Shown: in pieces, positions 24,600-31,896 of the stretch
Layout: the number at the start of each line of letters is the position of its first letter
Position numbering within the stretch: the stretch's first letter is position 1
Assembly (NCBI GenBank): GCA_946414805.1
Contig: CAMKPZ010000002.1
Coordinates: 124,001 to 188,000 of the forward strand
Origin: an uncultured Bacteroidales bacterium
GTDB lineage: Bacteria > Bacteroidota > Bacteroidia > Bacteroidales > Paludibacteraceae
DNA length: 64,000 nt
Direction: 5' to 3'
Notes under the pieces: generated by a model
What the model saw: the letters and a program-made list of their open reading frames with translations, nothing else
What the model was told of the DNA's origin: nothing
Database searches by the model: none
Position numbers and translations under genes: made by a program

Positions 24600-25313
24600 A
24601 TGACTAAACTGAGTGTAAATATCAATAAAGTAGCCACGTTGCGTAATGCGCGCGGAGGTAATCTGCCTGATGTGCAGCGTTTTGCGGTGGATTGCGAGTT
24701 GTTCGGAGCACAGGGAATCACGGTTCATCCGCGTCCCGATGAGCGCCATATCCGTAAGGAGGATGTGTATCAGCTCAAGTCGATGGTGACTACGGAGCTG
24801 AATGTGGAGGGAAACCCGACGGAGGAGTTCCTTGCCTTGGTGACGGACATCCGTCCGACTCAGGTCACTCTGGTGCCGGATGACCCGAACCAGCTGACTT
24901 CCAATCACGGATGGGATACGCGCCGGCATCTGGATTTCCTGAAGGGCGTGGTGAACCAGCTGCACGCCTCTCGGATCCGCGTAAGTATCTTTGTGGATCC
25001 GGATCCGGTGATGGTCGAGTATGCGTTGCGTACCGGTGCGGATCGGGTGGAGTTGTACACCGGACCCTATGCGGAGCTGTTCGCTACGGATCCGAAGCGC
25101 GCGATCGAGAAGTACCGTCCGGCGGCGCTCAAGGCGCATGAGCTGGGGCTGGGAATGAATGCGGGGCATGACCTCAACCTCAAGAACCTGAAGCCCTTCA
25201 TCGAGGCGTTCCCGTGGACGGCGGAGGTTTCTATCGGACACGCGATCATATGCGACGCTCTCTATCTGGGAATTCAGGAAACAATCCAGGAATATCTGGA
25301 ATTGTTAAAATAG
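24600..25313 (+). CDS. pdxJ: Pyridoxine 5'-phosphate synthase PdxJ
   Basis: 237 residues. ATG at 24600 is chosen because an earlier in-frame TTG lies inside the -7 box. Blocks [58 protein letters not shown] and [12 protein letters not shown] match PdxJ. The enzyme condenses 3-amino-2-oxopropyl phosphate with deoxyxylulose 5-phosphate in the DXP-dependent vitamin B6 route. It has its own promoter, separate from the dcw cluster. Confidence 0.95.
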   Translation: MTKLSVNINKVATLRNARGGNLPDVQRFAVDCELFGAQGITVHPRPDERHIRKEDVYQLKSMVTTELNVEGNPTEEFLALVTDIRPTQVTLVPDDPNQLTSNHGWDTRRHLDFLKGVVNQLHASRIRVSIFVDPDPVMVEYALRTGADRVELYTGPYAELFATDPKRAIEKYRPAALKAHELGLGMNAGHDLNLKNLKPFIEAFPWTAEVSIGHAIICDALYLGIQETIQEYLELLK

Positions 25314-25336
25314 TTTAAAAAAGACCTTCTCGGGAG

Positions 25337-25381
25337 CGAGTCGTGGTCAAGTCGAGGGCAAGTCGTGGTTAAGCCGTATGC
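25337..25381 (+). repeat. 11-bp phased array (AGTCGNGGNNA) before exbB
   Basis: AGTCGTGGTCA, AGTCGAGGGCA, AGTCGTGGTTA, AGCCGTATGCA: four units at exact 11-bp period. A 29-nt core is identical to part of 62226-62271. Confidence 0.9.
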
Positions 25382-25426
25382 AAAATGACCCTCTTTTGAA
25401 TGAAATTTTAATCTTTTTTAATAAAT

Positions 25427-26116
25427 ATGTTATTGCAAATTGACACAACAGCTCTGGCTGAGGAGCTGCTTCAGGCGGAAGAGCCTATTCAGGAGTCTAT
25501 TAATCTTTGGCAAATGGCGCAATACGGCGGATGGATCATGATTATTCTGGCGCTCCTTCTCGCCGGCGCATGTTATATCTTCATTGAGCGGCTGGTGGTG
25601 CTCAAGCAGGCGACACGCGAGGACAAATCCTTCATGGACCGTATCCGCGATTATATCCATGAGGGTAAGATCGACTCGGCGCTCAACCTCTGCAAGCAGA
25701 CCGACACCCCTTCCGCGCATATGATCGAGAAGGGTATAACACGTATCGGACGCCCCATGCAGGATGTGCAGGTGGCGGTTGAGAATGTGGGTAACCTGGA
25801 GGTCGGAAAACTGGAGAAGGGCCTTGTCATCATGGCTACTATCGCTGCCGGCGCTCCTATGCTCGGTTTCCTGGGAACCGTCTTGGGTATGGTTCAGACC
25901 TTCTACAACATGGCGCAGACTTCGGGCGGTGTCATTGAGATGAGTGCGCTCTCAACCGGTATGTATCAGGCTATGGTGACCACTATCGGCGGTCTGATTG
26001 TCGGTATTCTGGCGATGTTTGCATACAACTATCTGGTTTCCCGTATTGACCGCGTCGTGCGTCTGCTCGAGAGCCGTACGATGGAGTTTATGGATCTGCT
26101 TAACGAACCGGCATAA
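25427..26116 (+). CDS. exbB: MotA/TolQ/ExbB-family proton channel subunit
   Basis: 229 residues with three membrane segments (about 33-53, 129-150, 180-200). The family pattern GAPMLGFLGTVLGMVQTF followed by GMYQAMVTTIGGLIVGI is clear. It forms the proton channel that energises TonB with the ExbD protein encoded next; TolQ is the alternative but no Tol-Pal gene is near. First gene of a three-gene cluster (exbB-exbD-tonB type) that would drive SusC/RagA-type transporters such as the one at 4.1 kb. The 11-bp array lies upstream. Confidence 0.9.
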   Translation: MLLQIDTTALAEELLQAEEPIQESINLWQMAQYGGWIMIILALLLAGACYIFIERLVVLKQATREDKSFMDRIRDYIHEGKIDSALNLCKQTDTPSAHMIEKGITRIGRPMQDVQVAVENVGNLEVGKLEKGLVIMATIAAGAPMLGFLGTVLGMVQTFYNMAQTSGGVIEMSALSTGMYQAMVTTIGGLIVGILAMFAYNYLVSRIDRVVRLLESRTMEFMDLLNEPA

Positions 26117-26142
26117 GGGCTCAACAATAAACACAAGAAACC

Positions 26143-26550
26143 ATGAGTTTGAAAAGACGAAATAGGGTGGAAGCCACATTCGCAATGTCATCCATGACAG
26201 ACTTGGTGTTCCTGCTTCTTCTGTTCTTCGTGATGGCATCCACGATGTCTTCGCCCAATGATATCAAGATCAATCTGCCTACTTCGCGTTCGCAGAAAGC
26301 AACGCGCCCGCAGGTGGCGAAAGTGTCGATTGACAATCTCGGCAATTATTTCGTGGCGCTGGGCAAGCAGAAACCCGTTCAGATCGATCCGGAGAGCCTG
26401 GAGGGATACTTGAGCGCTGTGCAGCAGTCAGATTCGACGATGTATATTGCCCTTCATGCCGATGAGGATGTAGCCTATAAAGAGGTTGTACGAGTGCTGG
26501 ATATCGCTAACGAGCACCACATGAAACTGGTTGTAGCCACTAAACGGTAA
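26143..26550 (+). CDS. exbD: ExbD/TolR-family biopolymer transport protein
   Basis: 135 residues. One N-terminal membrane helix (about 17-37) with the family feature SSMTDLVFLLLLFFVM, where Asp21 is the expected proton-path residue. A small periplasmic domain ends in DIANEHHMKLVVATKR. Its stop overlaps the next start by one base (TAATG). Works with the ExbB protein upstream. Confidence 0.9.
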   Translation: MSLKRRNRVEATFAMSSMTDLVFLLLLFFVMASTMSSPNDIKINLPTSRSQKATRPQVAKVSIDNLGNYFVALGKQKPVQIDPESLEGYLSAVQQSDSTMYIALHADEDVAYKEVVRVLDIANEHHMKLVVATKR

Positions 26551-27362
26551 TGACAAAAAAGCAAAAACGACATACAATAGCTTCTATCGGCACGATTGTC
26601 TTCATGCTGCTGGTCTTCCTTTTGTTATGGTTGTTGAACCTCACGGCGGTTCAACCGGAGCAGGAAGAGGGTCTGGAGATAGCGTTCGGCGAGGTGGAGG
26701 AAGCCGGCGGATACATGGCGGAGCAGTCAGAGGCTGTGCCCTTGCCTGCACCCGAACCCGCGGCACCGGAAATGGCTTCTGCTCCTTCGGACAATGACCT
26801 GATCACCCAGGAGGACGAAGAAGCCTTGGCACTCCGCAAGGCGGCAGAGGAGAAAGAGAAAGCAAGGAGGCAGGCGGAAGCGGAACGCCAACAACGGATA
26901 AAGGAAGAGCAAGCCCGTGCGGAAGCGGAGCGCAAGGCGCGTGAGGCGGCAGAGGCTGCGGAAAGAGCCAAACAGGCAGAGGCTATCGCAAAAGCCAATG
27001 CGATGGGTTCGCTCTTCGGCCAGTCGGGCAACACCACCGGTTCCGGCAATAGCGCCGGCGCAGGCCAGAAAGGCAATCCTGTGGGACACGGCTCCAGCGG
27101 AGGCAATGATTGGTCGCTGTCAGGGCGTACTCTGGTAGGCAAATTACCGCAGCCGTCCAATAACTTCAAACAGGAAGGAAAAGTGCTGGTGCAGATCCGC
27201 GTGAACGCAGCCGGACAGGTAACGAGCGCTACAATCACCGGCGGCAATGTGTCGGACAAACAGACCCAGCAACTCGCTCTTGATGCGGCGCGGAAAGCCA
27301 AATTCTCAGAGGGAGATCATGACCAGATCGGAACAATTACCTATATATTCAAGTTAAATTAA
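26550..27362 (+). CDS. TonB/TolA-like energy transducer
   Basis: 270 residues. N-terminal membrane anchor (about 13-33), acidic/Pro-Ala segment, a long charged Lys/Glu/Ala/Arg helix (about 88-150), a Gly-Ser-Asn linker, and a TonB C-terminal-type domain at about 200-270 (GKVLVQIRVNAAGQVTSATI). The helix recalls TolA, the C-terminal domain TonB. Given the ExbB-ExbD genes before it, it should link the proton motive force to outer-membrane transporters. Its last codons merge into a TAAATTG array. Confidence 0.82.
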   Translation: MTKKQKRHTIASIGTIVFMLLVFLLLWLLNLTAVQPEQEEGLEIAFGEVEEAGGYMAEQSEAVPLPAPEPAAPEMASAPSDNDLITQEDEEALALRKAAEEKEKARRQAEAERQQRIKEEQARAEAERKAREAAEAAERAKQAEAIAKANAMGSLFGQSGNTTGSGNSAGAGQKGNPVGHGSSGGNDWSLSGRTLVGKLPQPSNNFKQEGKVLVQIRVNAAGQVTSATITGGNVSDKQTQQLALDAARKAKFSEGDHDQIGTITYIFKLN

Positions 27363-27390
27363 ATTGTAAATTACTAAATTGTAAATTACT
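27354..27390 (+). repeat. 7-8-bp array (TAAATTG/TAAATTAC)
   Basis: TAAATTG, TAAATTAC, TAAATTG, TAAATTAC, beginning within the final codons of the tonB-like gene and filling the spacer to the DJ-1 gene. Confidence 0.8.
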
Positions 27391-27392
27391 TT

Positions 27393-27920
27393 ATGAACTA
27401 CCTGTTCTTAGACAATGGTTTCGAAGAAATCGAGGCAATCACCACTATCGATCTGTTACGGCGCGCCAAGATCGCAGTAACAACGGTTTCCATTACCGGT
27501 AATCCGATGGTTCTCGGAGCGCACAATATTGCCGTGGAAGCGGACGGACTGATTGAACGGATCGACTTCTCGGACGCTGAGATGCTGATCCTGCCGGGTG
27601 GTCCTACCAAACTCATTGAATGTGCTGCTCTCTGTGAACTGCTCGTGGAGCATAATAATGCAGACAAACTGATTGCAGCCATCTGTGCTGCCCCTGCGGT
27701 GCTCGGCAAACTCGGAATACTCAAAGGCAAACAGGCTACCTGCTATCCCGGTTTCCAGGACGCATTGGGCGAGAGTTATGTAGGCGGATTGGTGGTGGAA
27801 TCGAAGAACGTGATCACGGCTAAAGGACCGGGCTTGAGTTCGGATTTCGCTTTCTGTATCATTGAGCGTCTGGCTTCTTCTGAAGTCGCTGACGCAGTAT
27901 ATGACGCGGCTCAATACTAA
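27393..27920 (+). CDS. DJ-1/PfpI-family protein
   Basis: 175 residues with the DJ-1/ThiJ fold pattern: N-terminal FLDNGFEEIEAITTIDLLRR, MLILPGG at the nucleophile-elbow side and the conserved cysteine in AAICAAPAVLGKLG. The C-terminal part ITAKGPGLSSDFAFCIIERL is typical of the YajL/DJ-1 branch. Members have been linked to oxidative stress, chaperone or glyoxalase-type activities; which applies here cannot be said. Confidence 0.88.
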   Translation: MNYLFLDNGFEEIEAITTIDLLRRAKIAVTTVSITGNPMVLGAHNIAVEADGLIERIDFSDAEMLILPGGPTKLIECAALCELLVEHNNADKLIAAICAAPAVLGKLGILKGKQATCYPGFQDALGESYVGGLVVESKNVITAKGPGLSSDFAFCIIERLASSEVADAVYDAAQY

Positions 27921-27986
27921 CGACAAACGATATTACTCACAATGGAGTAAACTCAATCTATTATTCACTATTAAATCTTTACAGTT

Positions 27987-28241
27987 ATGAAAAAGAACGT
28001 ACTGAAAGTATTTGCCGTAGTAATGGCTGCTGCATTTCTGACCGCTTGCACTCCGAGTATTGACGGTATGATCAAGGATTATGAGAAAGCATGCGCAAAG
28101 GGCGATGCAGAGGGAGCGGAAGCCGCTATTGAGAAACTGGAGAAGAATTATCCGGACGCAGAGTTGACCCAGGAGCAGCAAGAGCGCCTTGCTAAAGCTG
28201 CGCTGGTATTGATGTTCGGCGGCGCACAAGAAGAGGAATAA
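27987..28241 (+). CDS. Small lipoprotein, function unknown
   Basis: 84 residues. Lipoprotein signal MKKNVLKVFAVVMAAAFLTAC with the lipidated Cys at 21, then a short helical acidic domain (MIKDYEKACAKGDAEGAEAA, continuing IEKLEKN) that looks like a single TPR-like helical pair. Small helical lipoproteins of this type are common in Bacteroidota; no function is known to me. An array of about 16-bp repeats follows directly. Confidence 0.65.
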   Translation: MKKNVLKVFAVVMAAAFLTACTPSIDGMIKDYEKACAKGDAEGAEAAIEKLEKNYPDAELTQEQQERLAKAALVLMFGGAQEEE

Positions 28242-28249
28242 TGTGCAGA

Positions 28250-28311
28250 CACCGGTACGCAAATATACCGGCACGCAAAATACCGATATGCAAAAATACC
28301 GGTACGCAAAT
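28250..28311 (+). repeat. ~16-bp tandem array (ATACCGGTACGCAAA)
   Basis: Four diverged units of ATACCGGYACGCAAAA type fill the space between the small lipoprotein gene and the queE terminator. Confidence 0.8.
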
Positions 28312-28313
28312 AA

Positions 28314-28342
28314 ATAAGATTACCGCAAACCGGCAATCTTAT
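28314..28342 (-). terminator. Terminator overlapping the end of queE
   Basis: On the minus strand ATAAGATTgCCG-gttt-CGGtAATCTTAT followed by TTATTTG. The hairpin contains the last seven codons and the stop of queE, so the 3' end of the gene is itself the terminator stem. Confidence 0.8.
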
Positions 28343-28979
28343 GTAACTGAACGCTGAGACGCCAGAACGGATGGAGTAGGATATAACGCACGGTTTCATC
28401 CATGTTATCGTTCCTGTCATCCGACCATTCGTCCACTCCGCTCTCCATGAGCAAGTCTCCGCAATAGTGTAGGGGCTGTAACATCCAATGTTCAGCTTCT
28501 ATCTTTTCTCTCCAGATCTCCGGATCATAGTCGCCCGTAAAGACCACTTTGACTTCATTGACTTTATGGAGAGCAAGCGTGGTGGGAATACATTCTCCGT
28601 TCGCCGTGCGTCCGTTAGATGTCATTTTCGGCGAACAGGTGATCCAGTCGATGCCTTGCGGGAGAGGCCGGGTGCCGTTTGTCTCAATACAGATATAGAA
28701 TCCGGCGGCATGCAATGCTTCTATCAGTTCGGTATCTACTTGCAGGCCGGGTTCGCCTCCCGTGAGAACGCACATCTTACGGCGCTCATTGGGAACATCA
28801 TAGAGCGAAAGCATCTCACGGACGATCTCTTCTGCTGTCATTTCCGTAAAGGAAGCGAACTCCGTGTCGCACCAGGGGCAACGCAGATTGCATCCGCTGA
28901 AGCGGACAAACACAGCGGGTATGCCGCTATGAGCACCTTCTCCCTGAAGGGTGAAGAATATTTCGTGAACCTTATACAT
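28320..28979 (-). CDS. queE: 7-carboxy-7-deazaguanine synthase QueE
   Basis: 219 residues. Radical-SAM cysteine motif in CNLRCPWCDTEF near 30-41, GGEPGLQ, ETNGTRPLP and WITCSPK. It converts 6-carboxytetrahydropterin to 7-carboxy-7-deazaguanine, the third step towards preQ0/queuosine. Last gene of the minus-strand queF-queC-queD-queE cluster, separated from queD by an 8-bp tandem array. Confidence 0.93.
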   Translation of the reverse strand: MYKVHEIFFTLQGEGAHSGIPAVFVRFSGCNLRCPWCDTEFASFTEMTAEEIVREMLSLYDVPNERRKMCVLTGGEPGLQVDTELIEALHAAGFYICIETNGTRPLPQGIDWITCSPKMTSNGRTANGECIPTTLALHKVNEVKVVFTGDYDPEIWREKIEAEHWMLQPLHYCGDLLMESGVDEWSDDRNDNMDETVRYILLHPFWRLSVQLHKIAGLR

Positions 28980-29001
28980 ATCTGTGCTTGCGCACGGTAA
29001 A

Positions 29002-29055
29002 GCGTTAAACTGTTAAACTGTTAAGCCGTTAAACTGTTAAACTGTTAAACTGTCA
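29002..29055. repeat. 8-bp array (TTAAACTG) in queD-queE spacer
   Basis: Six or more TTAAACTG units with one TTAAGCCG variant. The array provides the TGA stop of queD and fills the spacer. Confidence 0.92.
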
Positions 29056-29385
29056 GTCTCTCTCGTAAATAGCAGTGTTTCCTTCGGACTCCTGAACCGA
29101 CACTTTATAGCAGTTCTCTACATGATCGCAGATCCAGCGTGCTATATTTTCAGCTGAAGGGTTGACATCCAATATCTCATTGATATATTTATGGTCAAAG
29201 GTGTCTTTGACAACCTTCTTGATGTGCGTAAAATCCGTAACTATGCCATCCTGGTTCAGTTCTGCAGCCTTGCAATAGACAACGATGATCCAGTTATGCC
29301 CATGCAGATTCTCGCATTTGCTTTCGTACGACAGCATTAGATTATGGGCTGCCGAGATCTCAATTCTTTTTTCTACGTAATACAT
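29053..29385 (-). CDS. queD: 6-carboxy-5,6,7,8-tetrahydropterin synthase QueD
   Basis: 110 residues, the usual short form. The zinc histidines and catalytic Cys are seen in SAAHNLML and KCENLHGHNW; the DFTHIKKVVKD and DHKYINE blocks also fit QueD/6-PTPS. It converts dihydroneopterin triphosphate to 6-carboxytetrahydropterin. Lies between queC and queE on the minus strand. Confidence 0.93.
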   Translation of the reverse strand: MYYVEKRIEISAAHNLMLSYESKCENLHGHNWIIVVYCKAAELNQDGIVTDFTHIKKVVKDTFDHKYINEILDVNPSAENIARWICDHVENCYKVSVQESEGNTAIYERD

Positions 29386-29397
29386 TTGAAGTGCTGA

Positions 29398-30051
29398 TTA
29401 GTTATCATAAATGGTGTGATCCTCAATACCGGCCTGTGCGAGTGCTTCTTTGCGTTCACGGCAGGTGCCGCACACACCGCAGTGGTGTTCTCCGCCTTTG
29501 TAGCAGCTCCAGGTCTCCGAATAATCGAGCCCGAGTTCTTTACCACGAGCGGCTATCTGAGCCTTGGTAATCAGAGTGTATGGCGTTAACAGTCTGACTC
29601 CGTTCCATGTACCGGCCTCAACCGCCTGATTCATCGCCTCCACGAACTCAGGACGGCAATCCGGATAGATCGTATGATCGCCTGCGTGATTGGCAAGCAT
29701 GATATATTGCAGTTTGTTGTTCTCCGCTATTCCTGCAGCAATGGAGAGCATGATTCCGTTACGGAAGGGAACGACCGTAGATTTCATATTCTGCTCATCG
29801 TAGTTACCTTCCGGGATCGCCTCTGCGCCTTCGAGGAGCGACGAATGGAAGAACTGCTTGATAAAGGGCAGACGAATAATCATATGCGGAATATCCAGCA
29901 GCTGGCAATGCAGTTTGGCGAACGCCAGTTCGCGATCGTTGTGATTGCTGCCGTAATGAAACGAGACTGCCATAGCAATCCGGTCTTGATATTCATAGAG
30001 CATGGTAGTGGAATCCAAACCACCGGATAAAACGATTAAACTATCTTTCAT
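29398..30051 (-). CDS. queC: 7-cyano-7-deazaguanine synthase QueC
   Basis: 217 residues. PP-loop SGGLDSTTMLYEY near 9-21 and the zinc site CYKGGEHHCGVCGTCRERKEAL near the C-terminus. It converts 7-carboxy-7-deazaguanine to preQ0 with ATP and ammonia. Cluster partner of queF, queD and queE. Confidence 0.94.
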   Translation of the reverse strand: MKDSLIVLSGGLDSTTMLYEYQDRIAMAVSFHYGSNHNDRELAFAKLHCQLLDIPHMIIRLPFIKQFFHSSLLEGAEAIPEGNYDEQNMKSTVVPFRNGIMLSIAAGIAENNKLQYIMLANHAGDHTIYPDCRPEFVEAMNQAVEAGTWNGVRLLTPYTLITKAQIAARGKELGLDYSETWSCYKGGEHHCGVCGTCRERKEALAQAGIEDHTIYDN

Positions 30052-30084
30052 TGTTAAAAGAAATTACGAATTATACATTGCGGA

Positions 30085-30567
30085 TTAAGAGCGGTATTTG
30101 GTGGCAGCTGTCATTTGCTCCCGCAGGCGTTGGGTCTTGAGCTCCTCATGCTCCGGATCAGCATAATTGGCGAACGGGAAGATACTGATTCCTCCCCGCG
30201 GCATGAAATAACCGGTGACCTCCAGATATTTGGGATCCATGAGCTTTACCAGATCCTTCATAATGATATTGACGCAATCCTCATGGAAATCACCGTGGTT
30301 GCGGAAGGAGAAGAGGTACAGTTTCAGCGATTTGCTCTCCACCATCCGTTCGCGCGGAATATAACTGATATAGAGATGTCCGAAATCCGGTTGCCCTGTT
30401 TTCGGGCAGAGCGTAGTGAACTCGGGACAATCGAAGGTAACGAGATACTCGTTCCGGGGATGTTTGTTAGGAAAAGTCTCCAGAACGCCGGGATTGTAGT
30501 TATCGCTATACTGCACGTGTTGGTTTCCCAGCAGGGTTACTCCCTGTAATTCTTTTTCTGTTCTCAT
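30085..30567 (-). CDS. queF: NADPH-dependent 7-cyano-7-deazaguanine reductase QueF
   Basis: 160 residues, the unimodular type. The catalytic Cys lies in [20 protein letters not shown], followed by [19 protein letters not shown]. It reduces preQ0 to preQ1, the last free-base step before tRNA insertion by Tgt. First gene of the minus-strand cluster; tgt and queA/queG are not in the window. Only 48 bp separate it from the DUF4421 gene, and no preQ1 riboswitch pattern is visible there. Confidence 0.94.
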   Translation of the reverse strand: MRTEKELQGVTLLGNQHVQYSDNYNPGVLETFPNKHPRNEYLVTFDCPEFTTLCPKTGQPDFGHLYISYIPRERMVESKSLKLYLFSFRNHGDFHEDCVNIIMKDLVKLMDPKYLEVTGYFMPRGGISIFPFANYADPEHEELKTQRLREQMTAATKYRS

Positions 30568-30615
30568 TTATATTTTTTTTTAGATTCGTTTAGTGTTCTA
30601 TGATCTCTTTTGTAG

Positions 30616-31896
30616 TCACGGACGCGGTGAATAGAAATATTCTTTTACCCAAACGGGCAGTTCTTTCTGCGGGCGTTTGCGTACTGTCTCTGTAACTAAT
30701 TCGGGTTCGCCAAGAGCTCTTTGTACCCGTTTGTGTCCTGCACCTAAGCGTACGCCTACTGTTAGTTGTACTTTCCAGTTCCAGTTTGACAGAAATATGG
30801 GATTATTAGACGATGTAGCAGCCGATTTGAAACGCATGTTTTCCCCTGTAGCCCAAGCGGACAGGTGCACCCATTCGTTGATCTCCCAACTGACGGCGGC
30901 GCGTACATTGCCCGTTACATGGACAGGAAAAGAAGGGCGGATATTATACATCGGTTGGTCCGGCAGTTCCGTCATAATACTATCCGGAAGGTAGAACGAA
31001 ATGAGATTGACGGAATAGGTGACAAGGAGCGCGGCTGCATCGGCATGCAATACTACCTTCCCGTTATTAGGTGTATAATTAATGCCATAACCGACACCGA
31101 TGGCAATCTGCCGTGTGCGCACAGCTGTCATACCGCTCATGATCATCGGGAGCAGAGGTGTCTCTACTCCTTGAACCCGGAGCGTGTCGCTCAGCTCAAC
31201 TTGGCTTGACATATAGGAGAGAAATATCAGTGGCGAACCGGCAGTCTTACGCTGGATGTAGGATTGCTTTATGGCTGCCTGATGCGAATAACGGGTGGCA
31301 TTGAGGGCATACCATATATTTAGGTTGGCATTCGTGATGATTACGTTATTTTTGAAATCCAATCCTTCAATCCGTTTATTATCAACCGCTAATGAAGTAT
31401 TGATGTTCGTACTCGTTTGAATCGCAAAATCAATGCCTATACGCTTGCTGCCCAACGAGAAACTCATTTTCTGGGAGTATGCGTGCAATGCGTCCCATGA
31501 ATAGCCGAAACCAAAACCTCTGTAGCCGACATTAAAGCCCAGATCAACACTGGGGGTGGTGCGATTCAGCAAAGCGACTTCCATTGGCTGCATTTTGCCG
31601 TCTATCTCATCAGAAAAGACCGTTGAGATCGTTGAGTGTACACCTAACATTCCGTTCGTGTAGGCGAGGCGCCAGCTGTGTTCGGGCAGGGCAATATAGT
31701 TGGTGTCAATACTGCTGGTGAGATAACGGTCCACTTTGTCTCCAATACGATAAAAGAAGAGCAGACCCTTGCTTGGCGGCTTAGGGGTCTTCTCTTTTGC
31801 ATAGCCATTCAGGGCCAGCAGAACCATAATGATATAGAGGAAGGTTCTTCTCGTCTTACCGCACGATTTTGAATGTGTTTCCGCTCTCGGTGACAA
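30616..31896 (-). CDS. DUF4421-type outer membrane protein
   Basis: Up to 426 residues. The ATG at 31896 overlaps the upstream gene by 41 bp; a later start just before the hydrophobic segment (FLYIIMVLLALNGYA) is possible. After the signal-like segment, the pattern GDKVDRYLTSSIDTNYIALP with EHSWRLAYTN and alternating beta strands (FGFGYSWDAL, VGYGINYTPNNGK) fits DUF4421, a Bacteroidota barrel-like family of unknown function. Co-oriented with and overlapping the large Ig-like protein gene. Confidence 0.65.
   Translation of the reverse strand: MSPRAETHSKSCGKTRRTFLYIIMVLLALNGYAKEKTPKPPSKGLLFFYRIGDKVDRYLTSSIDTNYIALPEHSWRLAYTNGMLGVHSTISTVFSDEIDGKMQPMEVALLNRTTPSVDLGFNVGYRGFGFGYSWDALHAYSQKMSFSLGSKRIGIDFAIQTSTNINTSLAVDNKRIEGLDFKNNVIITNANLNIWYALNATRYSHQAAIKQSYIQRKTAGSPLIFLSYMSSQVELSDTLRVQGVETPLLPMIMSGMTAVRTRQIAIGVGYGINYTPNNGKVVLHADAAALLVTYSVNLISFYLPDSIMTELPDQPMYNIRPSFPVHVTGNVRAAVSWEINEWVHLSAWATGENMRFKSAATSSNNPIFLSNWNWKVQLTVGVRLGAGHKRVQRALGEPELVTETVRKRPQKELPVWVKEYFYSPRP

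Noticed and set aside
30568..30615. preQ1 riboswitch before queF
   Set aside because: Only 48 bp lie between the genes and no hairpin followed by an A-rich pseudoknot strand is visible.
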